Source: Labilibaculum euxinicum (lineage in GTDB: Bacteria; Bacteroidota; Bacteroidia; Bacteroidales; Marinifilaceae). Taken from it: a stretch of 64,000 nt of DNA. Below are positions 9,050 through 18,350 of this stretch, in pieces. Location of the stretch: contig NZ_WTCR01000002.1 of NCBI RefSeq assembly GCF_009795715.1, positions 1-64,000 on the forward strand, written 5' to 3'. Below the pieces are notes generated by a model. It saw only the letters and a program-made list of their open reading frames with translations, did not search any database and was not told where the DNA came from. The position numbers were made by a program, and so were the translations under genes. Numbering within the stretch: the first letter of the stretch is position 1; each line of letters begins with the position of its first letter.

Positions 9050-9940
9050 ATGAAAAATATATATATAATTTTGTTTTGTCTGATTTTATGTAATTCGTCG
9101 TGTAGTGAAGACGAAGCCTATCTTGAAACAGACTATCCTCAAGAGAATATTTTTGCGCCTGCCCAGGGAGCTATGGATGAAGAATCTTTGCTTAGGAGGG
9201 AATTTTTTAATGCAACGGGAGTTTACCTACTCTTTAATGATACCTTAACTACCTATACTGTTACATCTTTGGCCGGGGAATCAGTTGTTGTAAATGAGGT
9301 TTTTAATCCCGGCTATTCTATGACCAGTTCATCTTCAGGTAATAAATTTGAATTTAACTACTATGATGATATCGAACTTCAAAAGTTCGCATCTGATTTC
9401 GTCAAAGAGGAAATTCTTCCCAAAATCCCAAAGGAAATGCATCCGTTTTCATTTTTACTAACAAATAGCATGTTAGTAAGCAAAAAAGAATATGGATATT
9501 ATTCTGAACCGGAATTAACTAATTTCTATAACGGCTTGCAGGGTACTGCTGTTGCTCTGGGTGATTTAAGTATTTTAAATGAAAACGAGAGAAAATCTTT
9601 GGCCTCGGATCTATTAAAAAATCTAATTATTGCGCAGATAGATAAAATTCCTGCAGCAGAATTTGAAAAGTTTTACAATTACAGTAATGAGTACTATGAT
9701 ATCTACCCGTGGAATGTTCCAAATCCATACCAATCAGTAGGATTACTAATGACTTATGCTGATGATTGGTTAGTAACCTTTAATACTGCGAAGTATGATC
9801 TGAGAGCCTATATTGAGGAAGTTTTTGCAATGAGTGAAGAAGAATTCAGAACAAAATATGCTGAATATCCTATTTGCATTGAAAAGATGGAAGAGCTGAT
9901 AAAAGTGTTGGGATCGTACGGAATAGTAGTATATGAATAA
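9050..9940 (+). CDS. SusD-linked lipoprotein resembling the zinc metallohydrolase family, without HExxH
   Basis: 296 residues from ATG 9050. The frame is open from 9008, but the MKNIYIILF start gives a clean lipoprotein signal with Cys18 (CNSSC). The segment LRREFFNATGVYLLFNDTL near residues 44-62 and the PFSFLL stretch near 130 recall the substrate-import-associated metallohydrolase lipoproteins that sit beside SusD genes. Those carry a HExxH zinc site. I see no HExxH here: the expected helix reads LASDLLKNLIIAQID. If the assignment holds, it is a catalytically dead or diverged member and may act as a binding lipoprotein of the SusCD complex. It lies between SusD1 and the thioredoxin gene. 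Confidence 0.6.
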   Translation: MKNIYIILFCLILCNSSCSEDEAYLETDYPQENIFAPAQGAMDEESLLRREFFNATGVYLLFNDTLTTYTVTSLAGESVVVNEVFNPGYSMTSSSSGNKFEFNYYDDIELQKFASDFVKEEILPKIPKEMHPFSFLLTNSMLVSKKEYGYYSEPELTNFYNGLQGTAVALGDLSILNENERKSLASDLLKNLIIAQIDKIPAAEFEKFYNYSNEYYDIYPWNVPNPYQSVGLLMTYADDWLVTFNTAKYDLRAYIEEVFAMSEEEFRTKYAEYPICIEKMEELIKVLGSYGIVVYE

Positions 9941-9971
9941 AAATCCATTTAAAATTTTTTAAAATATAATT

Positions 9972-11048
9972 ATGAAGAATATTTTATTGGTGATTTTGTT
10001 GTTTTGTTCATCTCTTCTTTTTTCACAAGAAGGGGTGAAGATAGAATCAATAACATTTAAAGAAGCTTTGGTTAAAGCAGAGCAACAAAAAAAATTGGTT
10101 CTTATAGATGGATATACATCATGGTGTGGTCCTTGCAAATGGATGAAAAAGCAGTTTAAATCTGCTGAAGCCGGTCTTTTTTTTAACAAACACTTTGTTT
10201 TTCTGGAATTCGATATGGAAAAAGAAGGAAAAACTTTGGATGAGAAATACAAAAAAGAAATTACAGCTTACCCAACGTTTTTAATCATTCGTCCTGATGG
10301 AGAAATCCAGCATAAAGTGGTTGGGGCTGATACACTATCTATCTTTATAAATATGGTCAAACGCGGTCTTACTAAAGAGACTTCATTGGATTATTTAGAA
10401 CAGAATTACAGACAGGGAAAACTGAGTAAAAAACAGATGTTAGATTATATTAATGCTTTAACGGATGCTTCTTCAAAAAAAGAAGTCGCAGAAGTGGCAA
10501 ATCAGCTTTTTGAGAATTTAACTGAAAAGGAAAGAGTAAGCATTGATTATCTGATATTGTATAATTGTATCGGTTATGCCGATTGGAACAGTGCCCGTTA
10601 TGCATACTATTTACAGCATTACAAGGAGATTACACCTATGATGGATAAAGAGAGTATTGCTTATGTGAAAATGGCTGCATTGTGGTCTCATTTTTATAAT
10701 TACTTAACAGGAATGATAACTCCGGAAGAGAATTATGGGGCTGAATTGAAAAATGAAATTCCTTCGTTCAGAAGCTTGCTTGAAAATGCAGCAATTCCGG
10801 ATCGAGATTTTTATTTAGCATTAGGAGATCTTTCTGAAGCCCAGTTCTTGAATGATAAAATTGCTTATGAAAGAGATTTTAACAAAATTTTATCGTTCCC
10901 TGTTGACGAAGAAGTTTACGATGTGCTTATGAAATCTTTGCATTTAGTTTGGGGAGAATCTTCAGAATCTTCAGAAACAATGAAAATAGAAAACAAAACA
11001 GGTCGAATGTTGGAGGAAAAATTAAACAGATCTTATGAAAAAAAATAA
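9972..11048 (+). CDS. exported thioredoxin-fold protein, CGPC (module 1)
   Basis: 358 residues. Signal peptide MKNILLVILLFCSSLLFSQ, then a thioredoxin domain (~22-140) with WCGPC at Cys52-Cys55 and the cis-proline segment AYPTFLIIRPDG. A helical C-terminal region of about 200 residues of unknown role follows. The reactive pair predicts periplasmic disulfide reduction or exchange. The same architecture, with CxxC at the same residue numbers, recurs at 25612 and 34891. The gene follows the SusD-linked lipoprotein by 31 bases and overlaps or nearly touches the TlpA gene, so the five genes form one unit. Confidence 0.9.
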   Translation: MKNILLVILLFCSSLLFSQEGVKIESITFKEALVKAEQQKKLVLIDGYTSWCGPCKWMKKQFKSAEAGLFFNKHFVFLEFDMEKEGKTLDEKYKKEITAYPTFLIIRPDGEIQHKVVGADTLSIFINMVKRGLTKETSLDYLEQNYRQGKLSKKQMLDYINALTDASSKKEVAEVANQLFENLTEKERVSIDYLILYNCIGYADWNSARYAYYLQHYKEITPMMDKESIAYVKMAALWSHFYNYLTGMITPEENYGAELKNEIPSFRSLLENAAIPDRDFYLALGDLSEAQFLNDKIAYERDFNKILSFPVDEEVYDVLMKSLHLVWGESSESSETMKIENKTGRMLEEKLNRSYEKK

Positions 11049-12243
11049 AATGAGCAGATTTACCATTTTAATTTTAGGGATCGTTACACTTTCTTTAAAT
11101 GCGTGCAAAGACTCAAAGAAGGAATTTGAGATTACAGCAAAAATACCGGGAATGTACAATGGTTTAATTGTTGAATTGATTAATGATGAGGATGGGAATA
11201 ATTCTCTGATGGCAATTGATACTGTTGAAAATGAATCTTTTGTTTTGCATGGGAGTGTGCAGGAACCTGTGGCTGCTAAGTTGGTTATAACTAACCGGGC
11301 GTTGATTCCAGTGGATGCATCTTATGGACAACAATTCGAAACAACTACTTCCTTATGGGTGGAAAATGTTAAAATGCAGTACAAAGCGGCTCATTTGGAT
11401 AGTATCCCTCTTTCGTATGTATATCTATCTTCGCCACTGTACAAGGAGGCGAATGTAAGTGTTGACGGAGGAAAAGGAGAGGAAATGTTTACAGCATTTC
11501 GCAATCAGTTGCGCCCTTATGAAATTGATTATTCTGAGAAAAGTATGCGATATTATTCGTGGGATGAAAAGAGTGAAGTTTCCAAGGAAAATCTGTACAA
11601 TGAATTACACAATGCACACCAGTCACTTCTTGCGGCTTACAAATCGTTTATCGAACAAAAAGGAGGTTCTGTTTCTCTATTCATAATGAGTAAATTTTTA
11701 GATGCAGAATACAGCTTTTCACAGGAAGATCTAGCCATATGGAGAAAGGTTGCGGGTGTGGTAGAAGGAGATTCGATTCGGGTATCTGAAATTAAAAAGA
11801 AGCTGGATGAAATGGCGCCGTATACAACAGGAACGCCTTTTCAGGATATTGATGTTTTAACCGGAAAAGGTAAAAAGTTAAGACTGTCTGATTTTATGGA
11901 AGAGGAAAAGTTTCTATTTGTTGACGTGTGGGCTTCGTGGTGCATGCCATGTCTTGCAGCTGTTCCTACTGTAAAACAGTTGCATTCTAAATACAATAGT
12001 AAGGTGAAATTTGTAAGCCTTTCTATTGATAAGGATGAAAAACAGTGGCGGAAAGCATTGGAAAAAGAGGACATGGAATGGCCGCAATTGCTGCGGGATA
12101 CTGCAACCATGGATCAACTCGAAAAAGCTTATCATTTAATGAGCGTGCCAACTTTTATTTTAGTAGATAAAAGCGGAACAATTCGTCATGTTGGGCATGA
12201 TCCTGGGGCGTTGGATATTATTTTTAGTAAAATAATTAAGTAG
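11035..12243 (+). CDS. TlpA-type lipoprotein thiol-disulfide oxidoreductase (module 1)
   Basis: 402 residues from ATG 11035, which overlaps the previous stop by 14 bases. ATG 11050 is an equally good start two bases after that stop and gives a cleaner lipoprotein signal (LSLNAC). An N-terminal DUF4369-like beta domain (~30-130) is followed by a helical linker and a TlpA/AhpC-TSA thioredoxin domain (~265-400) with WCMPC at Cys303-Cys306. The CMPC dipeptide differs from the CGPC of its neighbours, which usually shifts redox potential. It is likely a membrane-anchored reductase for an extracytoplasmic substrate. A strong terminator follows, closing module 1. Confidence 0.92.
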   Translation: MKKNKMSRFTILILGIVTLSLNACKDSKKEFEITAKIPGMYNGLIVELINDEDGNNSLMAIDTVENESFVLHGSVQEPVAAKLVITNRALIPVDASYGQQFETTTSLWVENVKMQYKAAHLDSIPLSYVYLSSPLYKEANVSVDGGKGEEMFTAFRNQLRPYEIDYSEKSMRYYSWDEKSEVSKENLYNELHNAHQSLLAAYKSFIEQKGGSVSLFIMSKFLDAEYSFSQEDLAIWRKVAGVVEGDSIRVSEIKKKLDEMAPYTTGTPFQDIDVLTGKGKKLRLSDFMEEEKFLFVDVWASWCMPCLAAVPTVKQLHSKYNSKVKFVSLSIDKDEKQWRKALEKEDMEWPQLLRDTATMDQLEKAYHLMSVPTFILVDKSGTIRHVGHDPGALDIIFSKIIK

Positions 12244-12314
12244 AAAATTAATTAAGAGTTGTTTTAAATAAATTTTAGTTTTTAACTAAAGTTAATTTAA
12301 AATAATGCAGATTG

Positions 12315-12350
12315 AAAAAGAGGATGTGCAGATTGGCTCATCCTCTTTTT
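12315..12350 (+). terminator. intrinsic terminator of module 1
   Basis: A perfect 12-base stem AAAAAGAGGATG/CATCCTCTTTTT with a 12-base loop, ending in T5. Confidence 0.9.
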
Positions 12351-12376
12351 ATGTAACGCTATTTTAAGACTAGTCA

Positions 12377-12496
12377 TTGACTTCTCTTTGGGTAATTGGA
12401 AGCATTATCGCATTTTGTATAATTACACTAGTACTATTTTTTGTATTCAAAAAAATATTGAAGAAGCTTTTACGAAAGAAAAACTTAATGAAATAA
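12377..12496 (+). CDS. possible small membrane protein (39 aa)
   Basis: A TTG-initiated frame between the module 1 terminator and sigma gene 2. It would encode one strongly hydrophobic helix (LWVIGSIIAFCIITLVLFFV) followed by a basic tail (KKILKKLLRKK), which fits a single-span inner-membrane microprotein. There is no ATG and no recognised family; a stop lies two codons upstream of the TTG. It could also be a chance frame in AT-rich DNA or the tail of a lost gene. Confidence 0.25.
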   Translation: MTSLWVIGSIIAFCIITLVLFFVFKKILKKLLRKKNLMK

Positions 12497-12594
12497 TAGT
12501 TCATAATGATTTATTTATTTTTTCCAGGATTTGATTTGTAAATCAATGATTGTTTTTTTGTATCCACCTGATAAACGGGTGAATTGTTGATTCT

Positions 12595-12625
12595 TTTGTA
12601 TTTTCCTTATGCTTTTCTACATTTA
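12595..12625 (+). promoter_or_regulatory. housekeeping-type promoter of sigma gene 2
   Basis: TTTG (12595-12598), 19 bases, TACATTTA (12618-12625), matching the Bacteroidota -33/-7 pattern TTTG-N19-TAnnTTTG in 7 of 8 bases of the -7 box. Predicted initiation lies only a few bases before the ATG at 12637, so the message is nearly leaderless. Confidence 0.6.
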
Positions 12626-12636
12626 CAGACTGAAAT

Positions 12637-13188
12637 ATGGAAAATCACGAACAAGATATCATCAGTAAGTTTAAAAGTGGAGACGAATCAGGACTCCGCC
12701 TCTTGTTCGATTTATACTATGTACCACTCTGTGCATATGCCCACAAATATTTTGATTCCATCGATCAGGCCGAAGACATTGTTCAGGAAGCTTTTATTAC
12801 ATTATGGGAAAAAAACAGGTTGATTCATTTTACAGGCTCTATTAAAGCCTACCTGTTTAGTATAGTAAGAAATAATTCCATCAATAAAATTAAACAAGAG
12901 AATCGATATCGGTTTGAAGAAATAGAGAACAAAGCTTATGGGATTATCGAAGATAAATTTGAATCCCAGGAATTGGACGAACGTAAGTCTAAATTGTATC
13001 AGGAAATTGATCTATTACCAAAGCAATGCAAAAAAGTGTTTGAAGCCATTGTTTTTGAAAAGATGAAATATGCTGAGGTTGCTGCCGAGTTAAATGTATC
13101 GGTGAATACCGTTAAAACACATTATTCAAGAGCCTTAAAACAATTGCGCAGCAATTTGGATATTCTTATCATGATCATGTTGCCCTAA
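12637..13188 (+). CDS. ECF RNA polymerase sigma factor, FecI-like (module 2)
   Basis: 183 residues. Region 2 is near 20-85 (LFDLYYVPLCAYAHKYF, AEDIVQEAFITLWEKN), region 4 near 125-175 (LPKQCKKVFEAIVFEKMKYAEVAAELNVSVNTVKTH). It would direct transcription of its receptor locus once freed from FecR2. The start ATG at 12637 sits immediately downstream of a good housekeeping-type promoter, so the sigma gene seems to be made independently of its own activity. FecR2 begins 292 bases later behind a separate candidate promoter and an 8-bp tandem repeat. Confidence 0.94.
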   Translation: MENHEQDIISKFKSGDESGLRLLFDLYYVPLCAYAHKYFDSIDQAEDIVQEAFITLWEKNRLIHFTGSIKAYLFSIVRNNSINKIKQENRYRFEEIENKAYGIIEDKFESQELDERKSKLYQEIDLLPKQCKKVFEAIVFEKMKYAEVAAELNVSVNTVKTHYSRALKQLRSNLDILIMIMLP

Positions 13189-13314
13189 AGTTCCAAGTCT
13201 AAAGTATCAAGTATAAAATGTATTGCTCCGTGCTTTTGCTCGGAGTTTCAGATTTCAGATTGTTTTTAAAGTCCTCTTTAGGATTAGGGGTTCTTAACCA
13301 GTTGTAATTATCTT

Positions 13315-13354
13315 TCGACTATTCGACTATTCGACTATTCGACTATTCGACTAT
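13315..13354 (+). repeat. 8-bp tandem repeat, five units
   Basis: Five exact copies of TCGACTAT followed by TC. It lies in the sigma2-fecR2 gap about 75 bases before the candidate fecR2 promoter. Perfect short repeats of this kind are prone to slippage, so spacing here may vary between cells. The rest of 13189-13480 holds a weak CTCCG/CGGAG hairpin near 13225-13250. Confidence 0.9.
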
Positions 13355-13430
13355 TCAAGACTCTTCCAGACCCGAATTAACTCTAAATTCTTACCCTTTC
13401 AGGAAAATTTATAAAAAAAAATAAAAATTC

Positions 13431-13461
13431 TTGTCACCCTTTTTTATCATTTTCACTTATA
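13431..13461 (+). promoter_or_regulatory. candidate ECF-type promoter of fecR2
   Basis: TTGTCACCCTTTTTT (13431-13445) followed by CACTTATAG (13454-13462), 20-50 bases before the FecR2 start. The TCACCC element is shared with the region before fecR1 and, at different spacing, with the redox-gene promoters. Confidence 0.4.
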
Positions 13462-13480
13462 GAGTTAAAAGAACAATAAA

Positions 13481-14668
13481 ATGAATTTTTCAAAAGAACA
13501 TATTATAGATCTTATCGCATCCTATCATCAGAACACGATTTCAGATGAAGGGATAAAACATTTAGAGAATTGGTTGGCAGAAAATGAAACAAATGCCGAA
13601 GAATTTGCAAACTATTTGGCTTTGCTTAAGGAGAGTGGAGCGATAAGCAGTCTTACGGAAATAAAGACACAAGAGGCTTGGTCTAAAATAATTGGGGCAG
13701 TATCAGTAGCTAAGAAGCAGCCGAAAAACAGTAAATTACATTATTGGTTGCCATATGCTGCAGCAGTGATCGTGATGTGTGTGATAGGATATTTAATGGT
13801 GTATCAAGTTGAAAAAGATTACAATTTCGATGGAAATTACAATTTTGCCGAAATATCAACTATTGGTTCCAAAAAAGCAGTTTTAATATTGAACAACGGC
13901 AATGCAGTGAATCTGGAAGAGAATCTGGATAGCGTAATTGCTGAAGTTGATGGAACTTTGATTCAAAACGATGCGTCCAACGCTTTAACTTATAAGAAGA
14001 GCAGTTCACTGCAAAGCAAACTAATCTACAATCAGATTAACATACCGCGTGGAGGAGAATATTCGTTAACACTGGCCGATGGAACCAAAGTTTGGTTGAA
14101 TTCAGAATCGTCCTTGAAATATCCGGTGCAGTTTATTGGTGAAATCCGTAAGGTGGAACTCACCGGGGAAGCCTATTTCGAAGTTGCTCATAATAAGTCG
14201 AAACCTTTCATTATTGAATCGCATGGTACCGAGGTGAAAGTGTTGGGAACCAAGTTTAATGTATCGGCTTATAATGATGAAGAGGATATTACAACAACAT
14301 TGGTTGAGGGAAGCGTTCAGGTAAGTAGTCTGGGCAATTCTGAATTATTGGAGCCGGGTTACCAGGCAGTTGTTAAAAGAGGCAGCAATCAGTTTCAGGT
14401 AAACAAGGTAAATGCCGATTTGTATACTTCCTGGATAAACGGCGTGTTTCAATTCAAGAATCAGTCTTTAGAAGAAATTTGCAATCAGTTAAGCAGATGG
14501 TACAATGTAGAATTCTTTTTTACCGAGAATCAATATCGGAATTTACGATTTGCAGGTGCTGCAAAGAAGGACAGGTCGCTCGATTTTACTTTGGAAATAA
14601 TTGAAAAAATGGCTGATGTTAAGTTTGCCGTAAAGGGAGGTAAAATAATAGTAGGAAAACCCAATTAG
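13481..14668 (+). CDS. FecR-family anti-sigma factor (module 2)
   Basis: 395 residues. A cytoplasmic sigma-binding N-terminus (1-85), one membrane span near 89-108 (PYAAAVIVMCVIGYLMV), a FecR domain near 185-290 (LADGTKVWLNSESSLKYP, GEAYFEVAHNKSKPF, VLGTKFNVSAY) and a DUF4974-like end near 320-390 (FQFKNQSLEEICNQLSRWY). It should hold sigma factor 2 inactive and pass on the signal of SusC2. Both neighbours, the sigma gene upstream and the STN-bearing SusC downstream, fit this role. The SusC2 start follows after two leader hairpins. Confidence 0.94.
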   Translation: MNFSKEHIIDLIASYHQNTISDEGIKHLENWLAENETNAEEFANYLALLKESGAISSLTEIKTQEAWSKIIGAVSVAKKQPKNSKLHYWLPYAAAVIVMCVIGYLMVYQVEKDYNFDGNYNFAEISTIGSKKAVLILNNGNAVNLEENLDSVIAEVDGTLIQNDASNALTYKKSSSLQSKLIYNQINIPRGGEYSLTLADGTKVWLNSESSLKYPVQFIGEIRKVELTGEAYFEVAHNKSKPFIIESHGTEVKVLGTKFNVSAYNDEEDITTTLVEGSVQVSSLGNSELLEPGYQAVVKRGSNQFQVNKVNADLYTSWINGVFQFKNQSLEEICNQLSRWYNVEFFFTENQYRNLRFAGAAKKDRSLDFTLEIIEKMADVKFAVKGGKIIVGKPN

Positions 14669-14719
14669 CAAATGTCAATTTGCCGGGAGTTGCGGTATTT
14701 TGACGGTATATCAATAAAA

Positions 14720-14785
14720 AAACAGGAAATGCGGACACATTCCCTGTTTGAGTAGAAACTATCCATTGAGTTATGAAATCAATGG
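14720..14785 (+). promoter_or_regulatory. tandem leader hairpins before susC2
   Basis: The first hairpin at 14720-14749 has 12-base arms AAACAGGAAATG/CATTCCCTGTTT with one mismatch around CGGACA. The second at 14763-14785 has perfect 7-base arms CCATTGA/TCAATGG. The second ends 25 bases before the SusC2 ATG. The arrangement matches the fecR-susC gaps of the other three modules. Confidence 0.7.
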
Positions 14786-14810
14786 CAGTATTAATCTAGA
14801 CCATAAAGTT

Positions 14811-17800
14811 ATGAAAAAAAACCTGAAATGGCGGTGTTTATCACCAGCTGTTAGAAAAACCCTGCTGGCTATGAAGCTAAGTTTACTATTAATGTTGGTT
14901 TGTACCTTGCAGCTTTCTGCATCGGTATCCCTCGGTCAACAAGTTAGTGTTCAATCTGGAGAATCTTTGTTGGGAACTATTCTGGAGGATTTGAATCATC
15001 AAACCGGAACCATTTTCATGTACAACAAAGAGGATGTTGATGATCGCGTAAGTGTTGAATTGAATATGGATAGAGGAAGTTTAGAAGAAGTTCTGGATGA
15101 AATCTGCAGGCAAACTCCTTTAAAGTATGAAATAATCGAAGAGTTTGTTGTAATTACAAAGAAAGCTCCGGTAATTGATCAACCCGTTCAGCAAAAGAAA
15201 ATTACCGGCCAGGTTACCGACAAAGATGGGGCGCCTCTGCCAGGTGTTTCGGTTGTAATAAAAGGAACCAATACTGGTGTAGCTACTGATATTGAGGGTA
15301 ACTATGCCATCTCGGTTGAAGAAGAGAATCCTCAATTGATTTTTTCATTTGTGGGGATGATTCCGCAGGAAATTGTTTACCGCGGGCAAGCAGACTTGAA
15401 TGTTGTATTGAACTATGATACGGCTAATTTAGACGAAGTGGTTGTAACAGGATTTCAAACCATTTCTAAGGAGCGGGCAACGGGTTCTTTTGACATTATC
15501 AACAAAAAAACTCTGGATAAACCAAGTATGAGTCTGGCAACCCGTTTGGTTGGAACCACAGCAGGAATGCGTGCCGACTTGGATCGGAACGGCAATCCCA
15601 GATTCGAAATTCGTGGACAAACCAGTTTTGAAACCAATTCTTCACCTTTGGTTGTTGTGGATGGTTTTCCGGTAAAAGGAAATTTCAATTCGATCAACCC
15701 AAACGAAGTGGAATCGGTAAGTGTGCTCAAGGATGCCGCAGCGGCTTCAATTTGGGGAGCCAGAGCTGCCAATGGGGTGATTGTTGTTACCACAAAGAAA
15801 GCCGGTAAAGACACCCCTCTTCGGGTTGAGTTTTCATCTTTTATTAAGTTGGGTGCGAAATACGATTTAAATTATTCAAACAACAAACCTTCCTCGGCCG
15901 AAACCATCGAGTTCGAAAAGTACGCTTTTGGCAAATGGGGTTCAAGAATGATTGGAGATACAGACAGTTGGAGTAATTTGAATAATGCCAGAACTCCTGC
16001 TGTAACCTTACTAAGTGAGCATCGGCTTGGAAAAATAAGCGATGAAGAATTGCAAACAGGATTGAACCAACTAAAAACCCTTGATAACCGGGGACAAATA
16101 CGTAAGTATATCTTACAGAGACCCATTAGTCAACAATATAATTTTTCCCTTTCCGGATCAACTTCACGTATGAGTAACCGATTGTCCTTACTTTACAATA
16201 CCAGCCGATCTGCATTCAAGGGAAATGAATCGAAGGATTATATGCTCAACTACAATGTGTCAGCTTCACTGGCCAAGTGGTTGGATCTTGATATTAGCAG
16301 TATGGTTCAGTACAGAGATGCTGAAAACGGAGGTTTTGGCGGAGGAGACATTACGACTTTGGCTCCTTACGAGATGTTGGTAAATCCTGATGGGAGTTAC
16401 AACAACATTAATAGATATTATGCACCTAATATTGAACGGCATGTGCCAACCGGTTCATTTCCTTATACCAATTGGGGATACAATCCCATTGAGGAGGTAA
16501 ACAATACTAATAAAACAAATAAAGATTTAAATGCCCGGATTCAGGCAGGGCTTAATGTTAAGCTTTTTAAAGGACTTCGTTATACAACAAAAATTCAGTA
16601 CGAACTTTATAACAATTGGAGTAAGGCGCATTACGGAGAGAAATCGTTTTATGTGAGATCTTTTGTGAATCAGGCATCTTCCTGGGATAGAGAAACGGGT
16701 GAAGTTGTTGCCAATCTGCCCAAAGGAGATATTTTAAAACAAGACCGTTCTGAATCAAGAAATTACAATTTCCGGAATCAATTGGATTTTAACAGAACAT
16801 TCAATGAGGTACACAGTATAAATGTTCTTGTAGGTACCGAAGTTAGTCAAATAAGAGGATTGACTTTTAATTATTCAGACACCTATGGATATAGTAATGA
16901 AACCCTGAACAGTTCTCCGTTCCCCAACGGAACAGGTTATCCGAATCGAATTTACAATTGGAGTGGTTACAGTACCAATTTTAATTATACAAATTATTTT
17001 TCTGATTACACGACACGTTACTTTTCCTATTACGGAAATATAGCTTATTCGTACAAGAACCGTTACGATATATCAGGCAGCTATCGTACCGATGCTTCCA
17101 ATTTTATTAGTGATGATCCCAAGTACAGATATTCTCCGTTTTGGTCAGTGGGTGCTGGCTGGGTAATTAGTGAGGAGTCGTTTATGTCAGAGGTGTCTTG
17201 GATTGACAGACTTTCCATGAGAGCTACTTTTGGATACAATGGAAATTCTGACAACTCCACCTCATTTAAACCTTTGGTTAGTGTTGGAAACCGCAATGCA
17301 GAGACCGGGGATTTATTTGTCATGATTTCAAGTCGGGGAAATCCAACTTTACGATGGGAAAAAACAGGAACCCTTAACTTAGGGATCGATTATTCCTTAT
17401 TTAAGGGTAAGCTGTATGGTAAAATTGATGTGTACAACAAACACGGCAAAGACATTTTAACGAATATCAGCATTCCAAATGCCAATGGCTCAGGTCGTGC
17501 AAGGATGAATAATGCCGAAATGCTGAATCAGGGGATTGAATTGTCCTTCGGAACCAATCAACAATTGACTAAAGATCTTAGCTGGAACGGGAATTTAAAT
17601 TTCTCGTACAACAGAAATGAAGTGAAAAAACTGTACATCGCTTCGTATAGTGGTTATGATTTAACGATTGGTTACGAAGTGGAAGGAGAAGATGCCAATT
17701 CATTGTGGGTGTACAAGTATGCAGGCATACAAAATATGGGGTCTGAAACTTCACCCAATCTGCAGCCGGTGATCCATGGTGTTAACGGCGCATTTTATCC

Positions 17801-18341
17801 GATCCATGAATTCCGTAGTGAAAATGGATTGGAGTACTTGAAGAATTCAGGCACAAGAGTTCCTCCTTATTCTGTGGGTTTTTCGAATAATTTTTCGTAC
17901 AAAAACTTTGATCTGTCATTCGTATTTACCGGAGTGTTTGGTCATAAATTCCTTCGTTCAGGTTTCAATTATCCAACTTCATCGGGGAGAAACTTACCCA
18001 ATGGGTATCTCTCACACCTGTTTGCCAATGGTGAGCCGATAAGAAATACAGGATCGATTGAGCTTCCATATGACGAATATGATTATGACTATGGTAATTG
18101 GGGAACAAATTATATGGATTATATGGTTGCCAATGCCTGGAATATTAGATTACAGGAAGTCAATTTAAATTATCAATTGCCCAAAAGTATCATTTCAAAA
18201 CTAAATTTGCGAAGAGTGGTTGCTTATGTGCAGGCAAATAATCTGCTTACAATAAAAGGAGCCAAAGAGGATCCTGATTTTAGGAGAGGATCTCAACGAT
18301 TACTGCCTTCCTATACATTTGGATTTAAGTTCGATTTTTAA
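14811..18341 (+). CDS. SusC-family TonB-dependent transducer (module 2)
   Basis: 1176 residues from ATG 14811. An in-frame TTG at 14748 is rejected because the second hairpin would lie inside the gene. The signal sequence runs to about 42 (QLSASVSLGQ), the STN domain ~45-115, a CarboxypepD_reg-like domain ~130-210 (GQVTDKDGAPLPGVSVV), the plug ~225-340 (VVDGFPV, VSVLKDAAAASIWGARAANG), and the barrel ends FGFKFDF. It forms the outer-membrane gate under SusD2 and should signal through FecR2. The plug region closely resembles that of SusC3 (both read GFQT/GLQT then ATGSF), so modules 2 and 3 look like closer relatives of each other. Confidence 0.95.
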   Translation: MKKNLKWRCLSPAVRKTLLAMKLSLLLMLVCTLQLSASVSLGQQVSVQSGESLLGTILEDLNHQTGTIFMYNKEDVDDRVSVELNMDRGSLEEVLDEICRQTPLKYEIIEEFVVITKKAPVIDQPVQQKKITGQVTDKDGAPLPGVSVVIKGTNTGVATDIEGNYAISVEEENPQLIFSFVGMIPQEIVYRGQADLNVVLNYDTANLDEVVVTGFQTISKERATGSFDIINKKTLDKPSMSLATRLVGTTAGMRADLDRNGNPRFEIRGQTSFETNSSPLVVVDGFPVKGNFNSINPNEVESVSVLKDAAAASIWGARAANGVIVVTTKKAGKDTPLRVEFSSFIKLGAKYDLNYSNNKPSSAETIEFEKYAFGKWGSRMIGDTDSWSNLNNARTPAVTLLSEHRLGKISDEELQTGLNQLKTLDNRGQIRKYILQRPISQQYNFSLSGSTSRMSNRLSLLYNTSRSAFKGNESKDYMLNYNVSASLAKWLDLDISSMVQYRDAENGGFGGGDITTLAPYEMLVNPDGSYNNINRYYAPNIERHVPTGSFPYTNWGYNPIEEVNNTNKTNKDLNARIQAGLNVKLFKGLRYTTKIQYELYNNWSKAHYGEKSFYVRSFVNQASSWDRETGEVVANLPKGDILKQDRSESRNYNFRNQLDFNRTFNEVHSINVLVGTEVSQIRGLTFNYSDTYGYSNETLNSSPFPNGTGYPNRIYNWSGYSTNFNYTNYFSDYTTRYFSYYGNIAYSYKNRYDISGSYRTDASNFISDDPKYRYSPFWSVGAGWVISEESFMSEVSWIDRLSMRATFGYNGNSDNSTSFKPLVSVGNRNAETGDLFVMISSRGNPTLRWEKTGTLNLGIDYSLFKGKLYGKIDVYNKHGKDILTNISIPNANGSGRARMNNAEMLNQGIELSFGTNQQLTKDLSWNGNLNFSYNRNEVKKLYIASYSGYDLTIGYEVEGEDANSLWVYKYAGIQNMGSETSPNLQPVIHGVNGAFYPIHEFRSENGLEYLKNSGTRVPPYSVGFSNNFSYKNFDLSFVFTGVFGHKFLRSGFNYPTSSGRNLPNGYLSHLFANGEPIRNTGSIELPYDEYDYDYGNWGTNYMDYMVANAWNIRLQEVNLNYQLPKSIISKLNLRRVVAYVQANNLLTIKGAKEDPDFRRGSQRLLPSYTFGFKFDF

Positions 18342-18350
18342 AACACAATT

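Noticed and set aside
13315-13354. CRISPR array
   Set aside because: Units are 8 bp with no spacers, so this is a simple tandem repeat.
14748-14810. TTG-started extension of SusC2
   Set aside because: It includes the second leader hairpin, and ATG 14811 gives the normal signal sequence.
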